A DNA stretch of 64,000 bases, from positions 12,799,501 to 12,863,500 of the forward strand of contig NC_071336.1 in assembly GCF_027744825.2 (NCBI RefSeq), written 5' to 3'. A model generated the notes under the pieces. It saw nothing but the letters and a program-made list of their open reading frames with translations, was not told the origin of the DNA and did not search any database. Shown here piece after piece: positions 12,840-43,285 of this stretch. The first letter of the stretch is position 1, and the number at the start of each line of letters is the position of its first letter. The stretch is from Synchiropus splendidus (taxonomy: Eukaryota > Chordata > Actinopteri > Syngnathiformes > Callionymidae). The position numbers and the translations under genes were made by a program.

Positions 12840-13131
12840 TGTACGTGTCAGCCGTTGGGGGGCGGAGTAAAGGAAGCAGGAGGTGTGTTTTCCTTCCCCG
12901 TCACATTGAGCGTGGACGGGTTTCTCTTGGCGGAAGACGGGGGCGGAAAGGTGACCACTCGCTGCTGCACCGGAGCCGGCTTGGGCGCTGGAGTAAACCC
13001 GAACCCGAGTACCGTACTGAGGGCTTCGTTACCTGGAGCTGGACGGGAAATGGGAGTGCGGTTTTCCTGTTAGGAAGCCCAACTGAACCCGAGCAAGCAG
13101 CTGACGTGAGGGGAGACGGACCGGGACAGAC
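12840..13131 (+). promoter_or_regulatory. CpG-rich ttc39b promoter and 5' UTR
   Basis: The stretch is rich in GC and CpG compared with its flanks (for example GGCGGAAGACGGGGGCGG near 12929). It leads directly into the ttc39b initiation codon at 13132. No TATA box is seen, which fits a CpG-island promoter. The transcription start is not determinable. Confidence 0.5.
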
Positions 13132-27264
<14,133 letters not shown>

Positions 27265-29900
27265 TGAACTCTGCAGCTGGAAATGACGTGGTCAAACTAG
27301 GAATTTTTCTCCCAACTCTGTTCACACAGATGAGATTTGTGGCTTTGACACGCTATTACTACAATAAGGCAGGTACCATCACAGCTCTAGTGCAGATGCA
27401 ACGTCGCACCTTATATGAGATTTCAAGGCTGCATTCAGTGCCTCGCATAAATATCCACACTGTCTCACGGTCTCACTCTTCACGACCATTTGTTTTGACT
27501 TGAACTGAACAAAGCTTTTTCTCTGAGCACCATGAAGCATTTGAAATCAGTGAAGGGTTCTCCAAAAACGGTGGCTTCCATTAGTTTGCAAACAGTGATT
27601 TTATTTGCTTATTTATTGTGTAGTAGACTCTTTTCATGCTTCTATTTCATTGCTTTTTGCAAACTTAAATTTAAAGGAAGAAAGGTATGTAAAACCACAA
27701 GGAAAAAAAAGTCGGGATCAAAGCATTTATACTTCACAACAATCATCCACACAAACCAGCAGAGACAAGTGATCCTAAAATCTAAAGAAGATTTAACATA
27801 CAGTTCAATGCATTTATATAATCCTACCTCTGCTTTTATTTATTATTCGTTATTTAACTCGTGTTTGTTTGGTTGTTTAAGGTTCATTGTACAGATGAGA
27901 AATTTCACATTGATCTCTTAGCGACGCCTAGCCTGAGTTTGCGTTGGAAGAATGCCGACACAAGCATTTTTATTCTCTATTTCCTCTTTTCAATTGGCCG
28001 GACATGCAGCATGAGAGGTGCGCATGCTGAAGCCTTGTCACCAGAAGTGGCCTATACACAGGATCGTGTGTGTTAATGTACTGCACGTCAGCACGTATCA
28101 TGAAATATGCACAACATGAAATGACCCTCAAACGAACTTTAAACGGCAATATTAAAGAACAAGCTGTTGTCTTGTCCTTTTGAGTGACGCGCTGTTTAAA
28201 CATCGGGCTTTTGTTTTGGTCACAGGCAGGAAATCATCGCTAATCCATCTTGTCACTGCGCCTCATTGTGAGTGTCAATTTTGGAGTTCCTCAGGGTTCT
28301 TTTTCCAGAGCCTTTTAAACATCGTGAGAACGAACGCTCGCCGTTTCCCAATGGAAGGTTGTTTAGTTAATGAAGCCATTAAAACGTGGTCATTTTAATG
28401 TAGAACAGATTCAAGGTTCTTCTGACACAGTCAGAAAAGGAGACATTTTTGGTGAGCTATCTGTTCTCCAAACCTTCATGTTGACAAATCCCAGCGGCTT
28501 TGATCTGCAGCTACACACCGCTTATATTTTGGTGCGTATGTTATGGTATTACTGAGTGGCTTTCAAATTTAACCATCAAAATTGAGATTTTTTTAGTCTT
28601 TCCAAATAGCTAATCCTTTAACTCATGTCAGATATTCTAAATGACAACATATATTTAAAAAAAAAAAAAGAAATTATGACGATAGTTGAAGTCAAAAAGC
28701 ACAATGTTTTATTGTTGATATATTGGCGGCTTTGAACAGCGTCACGTTTTTTTTAGACTGAGAGCGCCATCTGCTGTCTGTCGTACATGTACACTGAACC
28801 TTCAGGTGCTTTAAATGTAATTCTTTGCAGTTAAGAAAAGGCATTAATATATTGGAAATATAGTGATGACAGCTGTCCTCCTGATGATGAAGAATGTATC
28901 GACCTGAAGACCAAATAATTTCTATGTGTGTCTTGTTACTGTGTTTCATTGCTTTTTGGTGGATTCATGTGATGCTTTTTTGTTTTTGTTTTTTTGAGTT
29001 GTCGAAGGCAATAAAAACGTGTGAGGAAACTTTTGTTGTGTGACATGGAAAATGAGATTAAAGCACTTTATATAGAGAGTTGCAACACAATGACACTTTT
29101 AATATCTAGTCAATATGCTGTGTTTATTGCTTGCTACAGTCCTAACAAGGAGAACTTGCTTCAGGGTTCATTTCTCTTTCTTCACTTAGTTTCCTGACTC
29201 AGTTCAGCTTTTACATTTCCAGAAACGACTCTGACCTTCATGTGAATCAAGCAGGGTTTTTTTTTTTTTTTAGGTCGACAAACTGTGAACAGAAACTATT
29301 GGCCCACATCTGAGTCTGCTTTAAACTCTGCCTTGAGTTTTTCCACTGATCAGAGTCAAAGTTGAGAAACAAGGTTATGTGCCTGTAAAAAAAAACTGCC
29401 ACCAACATTCAACCCTCTGCTCTGAATACTCTACTAAGGCTGACAGCAGTTTGCAAAGCAGCAGAATTCGGTTTAATGAGTCTTCATAAGTGACATGATT
29501 TCATACGCATCATGCACTTCAACACCATGCTGACCATAGTCCAAATGTCATGTCACACATGTGACTTTAATGACCATGGATATTACTTCTGTTAGTTGGT
29601 TGTTCTGTTGAATGTGTTAACTTTACTTCATTTAACCAACAACAACAGGTTTGCTTGTGTCTTCTCCCTGAGTGAGGGAAGCAGGCTGTAACACTACACG
29701 TGTTGACACAAATAATCTGAATTATTTGTTCCAAAATCCAACAGCTTTTATGTAAGAAATGAAGAGTCAACATGGATAGGTAAAATATTAATTCATGACA
29801 TCATCAGTAAACAGTGGAACTGAGGGCCAGTCAAAGAACACGCAGAAAACGAATATCAAGTCAAGCCATTTTACTGATTCATGCGCTCAAAACAGACAGG
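27265..29900 (+). other. ttc39b 3' UTR and ttc39b-cfi intergenic region
   Basis: There is no credible coding sequence. A long AT-rich 3' UTR is likely, because the first well-placed AATAAA followed by a GT-rich element is at 29010. An isolated CTCF-like site lies at 28764-28777 on the minus strand. The stretch 29016-29900 is intergenic and would contain the cfi promoter; I see no distinct motif there. Confidence 0.5.
29010..29015 (+). terminator. Candidate polyadenylation signal of ttc39b
   Basis: AATAAA is followed within 30 bases by GTGTGAGG and TTTTGTTGTGTG, a typical GU-rich downstream element. It would give a 3' UTR of about 1.75 kb. A tissue-specific earlier site cannot be excluded. 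Confidence 0.5.
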
Positions 29901-32900
29901 ATGAGACTCAGTCATGTTTTCATGCTGTTCTGCGGCACTTTGGTGAGTTTGAGAGTTTTTTTTTTACTCTATTGTGTCCAATTTTTGGAGTGGAAAACAT
30001 TTCCTCTCCTCATGTGAGCAGTGAATTTAGCAACAGAAATAGGCAAGTGCGTAAGCACGGGCATTCAGAGAGGAAGTCGATGGAATGTGAAACGTAACTT
30101 CACATTTTGCTTTTAATTTTTTGCTGTACTTTGATCTGCAGGTCAGCACACACATTACAGATGAGTTTCTGGGGCCAATCCAGTGTCTGGAAAAGAAGCA
30201 CGTCCTCAATACCTTATACCTCTCTAAATGCTAAATGTTATTGCTTTCTAACTGTTATTGTATTGTTATCCATGTATCCATTTGCCTTGTCAGGTTAACG
30301 CGTCAGTCATGTGACCTGGTGTTTTGTCCACCATGGCAGTACTGCGTTAATGGGGTCTGTTCTTGTAAACCCCCCTACCTGTGTCCAAGTGAGGGAGCGA
30401 GCCCAGTGTGTAGTCATGGCAACAGAACGCTCTTGTCTTATTGCCAGGTAACCATTGTTATTTTTATGTTGTGTATTTTGACAAGGCTGCTCGGGATGGA
30501 TGTGCGCATGTTTTCACATTGCAGGCAATGGCTGTGTCTTGTCAGAGAAAAGCTCCCCAGATGTCACATTTTGGTACCACATGCACAGGTAAGTGGACTC
30601 ACCTTTTATCTTTTCTTTGGCGAAAAACATGTAGCGATATAGCAGAAAATACTCAACCTGTTGATAAACGCTCTTAAAATATAATTTTAATTTTGAATTT
30701 TCAGTGTCTTCTTTTCAAAGTAGGTAAAGTTCAAAAGGTAAAGTTTTTGGTGAACTTAAATCAGTACTGAATTTAACTTTTGCTCCCATTATATGAAAGT
30801 ATGCAGTACATTTAATTTCTGGCTTCTACTGCGGACGACAAAAATCTAATCTTGAGTCGTACAGTCATGCGATCATTTTAATGTCTGCTGCTCTTTAAAA
30901 GTGAAAACTAACGACATGATTAACTTAAATGGGGAACTACTGCCCTCTGCCGGCTGAAATGGTAGCATCAAATGCAAGAGTATGGATAAAATAGAACAGA
31001 ATAAACAACTATATCATGAATCATTACATGAAGTCGCCTGTATAAAAATGTACAGGCCTCTAAGTATATTAATGCAAGTTGTACCTTGTCCGGAGTTTGA
31101 GCAAGTAAAGCTTTGAGCAAAGAAATGCCTTTTAACTGAAATACAAATTTCTACACTGTATATAACAAAGCACTACCCGGTCAACAAAAAGGGAATCGCA
31201 ACACAACTTTCGGTAGCAAGTCTGAAAACATATATATTATACAATAACCCCATTGTGCTCAGGTAATGTTTAGAAATGATATGCAGGAAATGAAGTGACT
31301 TGAGAATCTACTTGTTTTTTTCCAGCCGAAGAGCCGAAGTTCAGAACCACGTTGGAGAAAGACGTGGGAGTCGTCCGTCTATTTGTTCCTGGAGGCGCCA
31401 AGGGTGGCGAGGACCTGCTGGTGTGTGAGGAGCGGTGGGACATGGCTGCCGCCAACGTGGCCTGTCGGGGGGCAGGTCACCAACTGTTAGTGAGGACTAC
31501 TGACTCCCAATACAGTTCAACAACAACAGACCTTCTTTGACTCAGCTCCACGTTCTGATGTGCTGTAAATGTTTTGGCAAAGCAAGTTTGAAGTAGCCAC
31601 TAGCATCCTTCTTTTTTGTGACAGCGGTGCAGCAACTGCGGGTGCAGTGTCACGCACCTCTCTGCCAACTGAACAAGGCGTGACGCTGCCAAGCAGATGT
31701 GTGAGCGTCCGGTGCCAGGGTGATGAAAACTCCCTCGCCGAGTGTGTCATCTACAACAAGACCAGCATTGGCGACAGAGGAGTCGCCACGGCAACCTGCG
31801 GCCCATCGATAGGTTAGCAGTGGCATCATTTTGTGCCATTGAAAGTACTGAATTTTCCTTTGTTTCAGGTGACTCCTGTGACTTCAGGTGTGTGAATGGA
31901 AAGTGTGTGTCTCTCCGTCAGACTTGTGATGGTGTGGACGACTGTGGCGACCGCAGTGATGAGATGTGCTGCAAAAGTGAGTTCAAACTTGATCATCTGA
32001 AGCGTACAGCATCGTTCACACTCACGGTGTTTCTCGCCAACATATCCAAATGGCTGACAGACTTTAAAGCTTTGTTTTTCTCCACTGAGGATGCAGAGGC
32101 GAGGCGTTCCGCTGCAGCACAGGCGTGTGTTTGCACAGAGAGTCCGTCGGAGATGGAGTGATGGACTGTTTGGATGGAGCTGATGAAGCACTGAAACACA
32201 CAGGTAATCCACACACACACACCTACTGAACATTCTGTTGGATGAACGCCTGACTCCTTCTTTATTTCCCGCAGGATCTAAGCCAGTACACTCAATGGTC
32301 ACAGGTATGGTTCACTCACAATATTGCACCTTTCCTACATCTAAAGCCACCAAACATCAGTAACATCATATGCTTTTGTTCAGAGTACATCTCTCCGAGG
32401 GACGGTAAGTAGACTCGCCGTGTCTTTTCTTTCAACACAGCTGCTGATTTTAGCGTGTTAAATAACAGAAAGAAGAGCCAGCAGAGTCCAGATGGAGTCA
32501 CGACTCACGTGTGGCGTGTCAAATGTGGACAGTGACGAGCATTTGGGAAGCGTTCGCGTCAAAAGAGTAGTGGGTGGGATTCCAACACGACCGGTGAGTT
32601 TGAGATTTCAGGTGATGAGGGGAGCAGCTGTGACTTGGGATTGTCTGGTGGGGGGCGCAGACACAGATCCAGTGGCAGGTGGCGATCATGAAGGGCATAA
32701 GACTCTACTGTGGAGGAGTTTATATCGGCGGCTGCTGGGTCATCACCACAGCACACTGCATCAGGTGCAGTCAGGACTCATAGTTTGTTTACCTATTCGG
32801 GTGGTCATTTTCATCTCTTCCCCAGGCCTCCAAGCTCTGAACCGATGGCCGATGGCGACCTCCTGACTCAACCAAAGTAAATCCTCTACACTAGTGGTTC

Positions 32901-33995
32901 ATACTTGAAATGCATTGTGTGAATTTAAACTCCTCTCCCCCAGACCAAACCTGGCCACGTTGAGAGTTAAACTTTCTCTCTGGAAAAGACACGGGGCTCA
33001 AGCCTCGACTGATATTGTGCCGGTGGAAGACGTCCACATTCACCCAAAGTATGTTGTTCAGCAGGCTGCAATATAACAAGCATTTTCATCCATTTTTAAC
33101 CTGCATGACTCAGTGTTGTATTTGCTGAAACATGAGGAAGGATTTTAGAGTCTCAGTCTCTGCAGTTAGTGCCTTCATCATTCACAGTCAGAAAGTCAAC
33201 TCCATTTTAAGTGGGTGATCTCAGCTGGCAGTGATTTTAAATGGGTCCAGTCTGACATCAATACCCAGTCGATGTTTCATCTTCACCTTTCTTTCAACAG
33301 TTTCAACCCACATACCCTAGAGAACGACATCGCCCTGGTGCAGATGAGGACGTTACCCTACAGTGAAGCTTGTTTTATCAATCCATTTGTCAGCCCTATC
33401 TGCGTCCCATGGTCTCCCAGACTTTTTCACCCCAACCACACCTGCACCATCTCTGGATGGGGAGAAACTGCAGGTAGGTCAGTCTGCGACAGAACAGCTT
33501 TGTGGGTGGACTCTGTCAAATCCTTCTGACCACAGATGCTTAACTGTGCCATCAGGTGGTCGCTTATCTTCGGTCCTCCAGTGGGCCAACGTGACCCTGA
33601 TCGAAGACTGTCAGAGATTCCACGGGGAGAACTTCAAACCGGGCATGACCTGTGCAGGTGGGCTGCTGAGCTGAAAACAAGCAGGCTTGTTGTGATGACT
33701 GGACTTTTGTGTTGGACAGGTGAGCTGGAAGGACAGGTGGACAGTTGCCACGGTGACAGTGGGGGTCCTTTAGTTTGTGAGGATGAGCTCGGCGTGTCAT
33801 ACTTGTGGGGTATCACCAGCTGGGGAAGGAAGTGTGGACAAGCTCAAGCACCGGGAGTCTATACAGAGGTGAGCACAGAAGCGTGTGAATTTGTCACAGG
33901 GTGTGACCATCATCTGCCTCTCCCAGATTGCTCACTTCTTCGAGTGGATCCGGGGACGTACTGGCTGGGCTGCAGTCACCAAGTTCAATTCCTAA
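29901..33995 (+). CDS. cfi: Complement factor I, eighteen coding exons
   Basis: Exons: 29901-29942, 30142-30201, 30307-30447, 30525-30588, 31326-31485, 31625-31812, 31869-31976, 32090-32203, 32275-32304, 32384-32404, 32469-32593, 32661-32764, 32826-32876, 32944-33048, 33301-33473, 33556-33657, 33720-33868 and 33927-33995; 601 residues (human 583). Layout: signal peptide, FIMAC ([17 protein letters not shown]), SRCR (~103-218), two LDLa modules (~219-292), linker, then a trypsin-like domain after the furin-type site RVKR|VVGG at 342/343. The catalytic triad is visible: H383 (TTAHC), D447 (ENDIAL) and S543 (GDSGGP); D537 gives Arg/Lys specificity. Known role: plasma protease that cleaves C3b and C4b with cofactors. 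The second LDLa lacks cysteines IV and VI. Exon 2 is the least certain because its donor (CAC|GTCCTC) is weak. Confidence 0.93.
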
Positions 33996-35236
33996 TGTAG
34001 CGACCAAATGAGAAGAAGCGACCTCGATCAATGGCTTCTTTAAAAAAGACAATCGTGAGCTAGCTGTTTTCTTAGAGAATTTGACATTTATGTCACTGAA
34101 CTAGTAGTTACTACATTTCTTAACAAAGTTGCAGATTCATGATTTATACATTTGAATTTATAGACTTGAGTCAATGATTCATTCGAGTGCACCAAGAAGG
34201 AAGCGATCTCTGTCACAAGAGCGCTACCAATGGACGCAAGGTGTTTCTGCAAGAGTGTATTTGAAGCTCACATATAAAGTAGGTTAAAGTAAGATAACAT
34301 TTAAATATTTACTGTCACAGCTATATTTTGATGTCAAGTTAAATCCAGTCGGGTTTCTGCTTAAGATGTTTCTTCTCCAGTAATGATCCCCTTGTCCTGC
34401 CCCGCGACTAACTAAGTAGTAACCAATAGAGATTGTTTACATGACAAAAGTCTTCTTTGTGATGTGTTCAATTACTCATCGGAGTGTACAAAACACTGTT
34501 GCTGAGAGACGCTCTTGAGGATGATGGCACCTTCCGGCCTGTACGGCATCTTCTTCTCCTTGCTGCGAAATAATAGACCTCTTCTGTCTGTTTCATTTGT
34601 TCTCCCCTCAATTATTGTTGCCTCTTTTTTTGAGTATTTTCTCAACAATTACAATTTTTCAGTTCAGGGAAACATATCCACATGTCCATGTTAAGATTTG
34701 TGAATCGTATTCTATTCTATAGATTCTCCAACATTGAAGCTGCCGCGGTCTGGCCGTGAAATTAGAGTTTCTCAGCAAGAAACCTGGTCTCCAAATAGAG
34801 TTGTTAATTGCGTTTTTTGTCACTTTCAACATCAAAGGCTTCACGTTTGCCACCTCAGATGAAACTATGAAATCATGACTAAAATAAGTTGCTGTTCTCC
34901 AGCCGTCTTTATGCAACTTTCTTCATGACACTTTGTCTACCTGAAGCTCGTCATTTGACCACAATGCTGTGGTTTTTAGAAGCCTGTGACTCACTTCCTG
35001 TCCTCCTCAGTTTCATGTCAATAGACATCATTATGTGTGTGACACACGCCTCAATACAAGATTCTTATTTTCCACCCAAGTCTTGTTAAAATATTGCTAC
35101 CCGTGTTCGACCCTGGTTACTTCCTCCTCCCACGTGCTTTTTGATGTTGTATTCATACAGTTGAAACTATACGCCTCTCAAACCGGCTCCGTTCTCTGAA
35201 GAACAGCAGAGGAGCCGAAGCCGGAGCAACTAGACC
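33996..35236. other. cfi 3' UTR, cfi-txk intergenic region and txk promoter
   Basis: No coding exon is seen. A strong AATAAA for cfi is not evident. Near the txk start there are purine-rich GAGGAAG/ACTTCCTG sequences of the ETS type (about 34993 and 35120) and a CACGTG at 35131. These are compatible with a haematopoietic promoter but not diagnostic. Confidence 0.4.
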
Positions 35237-40530
<5,294 letters not shown>

Positions 40531-43285
40531 GAGCATCCTATTGTATCTAGACTATTTATGTGTAAACTGTCTTGTATTGTATTTAAAATGTCATGTTCTT
40601 TCTCAGTCAGCACAGCTTGAACATTAAAGGTTTTGTGGTCAAACTACTTCATGCTGGAAATTTTCTGTCACATCTTGACCATAAGAAGAAAGAAGAAATT
40701 GCATCATGTTTTTTTTTTTTCGTTTTCTTAAGAACATTTGATCTTCTGATATGCACATTGATGCTGGTGACGTGTTATAACCAGTTGTCCAGTTGAAAAA
40801 AAAAAATCTGCGGGGGTCGTCTTTCATTTTCACCGTTAAATAAAAGGACGGGGCTACATTCCTGACGCGTGAGACGCGCACAGATAGACACCTAGTGTTG
40901 CTCGCGCACCAGCTCTTTCCTCTCTTTTCCTTGCACGATCACATTTTTTCTTCATTAATAACCACCAGGCCACCGGCAGGCCGTGTGCAAATGAGGTCAC
41001 ATGGACAATGTCAACATGAAAACCTTGTTGAAGAGCTTTCGGGAGTTGCTGTGGTTTTCTGTATTATATAGTTGTAATAGCGCGTGTGCAATGTAAGTGT
41101 CTGCGCAAGGTAAGGAGCGATAGGAGGATGGGGACGCAAACAACAATGGCGTAAGGAGAGAGGTGCGAGCTGAACCCTGCTTCTCCTCTGAAGTGTTGTC
41201 TTCCATAGATGGCAGCTTGAACACTACAGCGTCCATGGATGCGCAGAAATGACCGATGAACTACAAGGCAGCCTTGCAAAATGTGTCGAAAGTGCGCAGT
41301 CAAAGCTAAATACCAGTTGGTGGAGTTAGTGCAGTTGGTGCAGAAAGAAACGGTACCGATTGTCGTGTATTGAAATGTGTATGTCACCTGATGAAAAGGA
41401 AAGAAAGGAATCCGACTCTGATGTGCTGGTCTTGCCTTCTCTCCAAAGTCCAAAATAAGTTCCTCTACACAGTTACTGCCATAGAGAAGCCACAGTCACC
41501 GCAGCAATCCAACAATCACTTAAGCGCAGCTGCTGCCTCCAGGTGGCCAACAAGAGCCGCCACACACCGAGGAAAACAACGTGGCATCTCCCTTTTCATC
41601 TAAATCTCTATGTAGCACTACACACTGCTGACTTTGTATTTGCATTCTAATTTAGGTCCATATTTGTGGCCTTCACACAGAGACAACTTTTTTTTTTTTC
41701 GATCCTCTGATTTGTAGCTTTTGTGTGTGTGTGTGTGTAATTTTAGGTCCATTGTGTAAACACAGCATGAGGATTTGGACTCTACATTCACACAGCTGGG
41801 ATTGTGCTGAAAAAACCTTCATCTTAGATATAAAGGTAAAAATTGATTATCTGTTCCAGTACCTTCAAAAACACTAACTCACATTTTGCAGAAATGTCAT
41901 CTTCAAGCGATGAGGGCTGTTGTTGGCAGCTGCTAAAAGTAGCTTTAAAAAGACACTTGCAATGAACTTTTATATTCCAGTAATCCCAAGGAAACTAAGT
42001 TACTTACTTTTTCAAAGCAACTGTGGCTATGCTGGATATAAACAAATTATTACTCCTTACATATAATGCCGAGCTCAAATGCTCACCTCGAGCCACCACT
42101 GAATTATGAGAAACTCGACGGGTGGCTTATGCGGAGTGAGATATTCCTTTCTGAGTATGTGTGACAGACAGGAGACCTGAGGCACGCCAGACAGAGCATG
42201 TCCCTCGGGTGACGTAAGAACGTCTGTGTAGTCCTCTGGAAAAGCCCAAGGAGGTTTTTGAGAGAAGACTCAAGCACAGTCAACACAAGACTTCATGTAA
42301 TGATTTTCCCTAAACAGCATCTAACAAACAAAAGTGTTTTACCAATCTTGTGATAGCAATGTCAAAGATATTATTTTACACTCTACATACATCTCACACG
42401 TCGCTGCCATTTCAAAGGAGGAAACTAATGACACAATTGAATCCTAAATGTTGCAACAACATTGTTATATTTAATAGAATACATGTTACACATACATCCA
42501 AAATGATTCATTTTCTACTTCATACATAGAATCAGATCCCATCACAACTGCACGATTGTATTTGATTTAAAATTGTCAATTAATGGTTGACTGTTCCCTC
42601 AGTTAACAACGTTCGTGCCCCGATTAGCGACATTACTTGTTGAAATGAACAGGTTGAACAATGAATCCGAATAAAGACGAACCTTGAAACAAGTCTTTTT
42701 GCAAAGATGATTTAAAAAACAAAGGAGCTTGAGCAACATGCTGATCGTATCAGACTTTGAGAAGGTCATTATTTAGAATGATTTATTGCTTGAGTTGAAG
42801 GAATAACGCAGAAAACAACCCCCCGCCCAAAAGAACACATGCCGAATAGCATTATTCTCAAAATAAATACAATTCATTTTTCTCTCACAAAACACAGAAG
42901 AAATATTTTAATATTTATTACCGTTAAATAGAGATTTTTTTTACTTCATTCCTCCTTTGAACAGATATTTTAAATGTGTAAATATTTTGCAACTTTTGAA
43001 AATGAACCATAATTTACAATTGTTGTTGCTTACTGCTTAAAAAAAAGTTGATTCAGCGAGCTTCAAAATTCAGCATGGCACTGACATTCCCGACTGACAA
43101 TGAGAATGACACAGTCACAGAAAACAGGAACCTCCTGTATTCAGCAGTCATTTCACTTTTATACACTTGAGTGACAATTCTCATGATCCAGCATTTCCAC
43201 AGAAATTCATAACATTGCATTGTAATGTACTTCTCAGTCATGGTAAGAAACTAGAGGGAGCTGAAGGTCACGCGAGAGCCTCTTG
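40531..43285. other. txk and fhdc1 3' flanks (convergent genes)
   Basis: txk (+) and fhdc1 (-) converge here, so the region holds both 3' UTRs. A candidate txk AATAAA is at 40839-40844. For fhdc1, TTTATT (AATAAA on the minus strand) occurs near 42782 and 42914, but neither is decisive. A (TG)n tract lies near 41723-41738. The stretch from about 40860 to 41600 has no recognisable gene. Confidence 0.45.

Larger units (their letters stand above)
10300..13131. other. psip1 3' UTR and psip1-ttc39b intergenic region
   Basis: No further coding exon is recognisable. The first part is presumably psip1 3' UTR, with no decisive AATAAA found. A (TA)n tract lies at 11374-11401 and a fold-back MITE at 11590-11739. 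From about 12830 the sequence becomes GC/CpG-rich, which fits the ttc39b promoter and 5' UTR. Confidence 0.5.

Noticed and set aside
30294..30306. Earlier acceptor (TTGTCAG at 30293) for the factor I FIMAC exon
   Set aside because: It would break phase with the upstream exons; the AG at 30305-30306 keeps phase 0. It remains possible only if exon 2 uses another donor.
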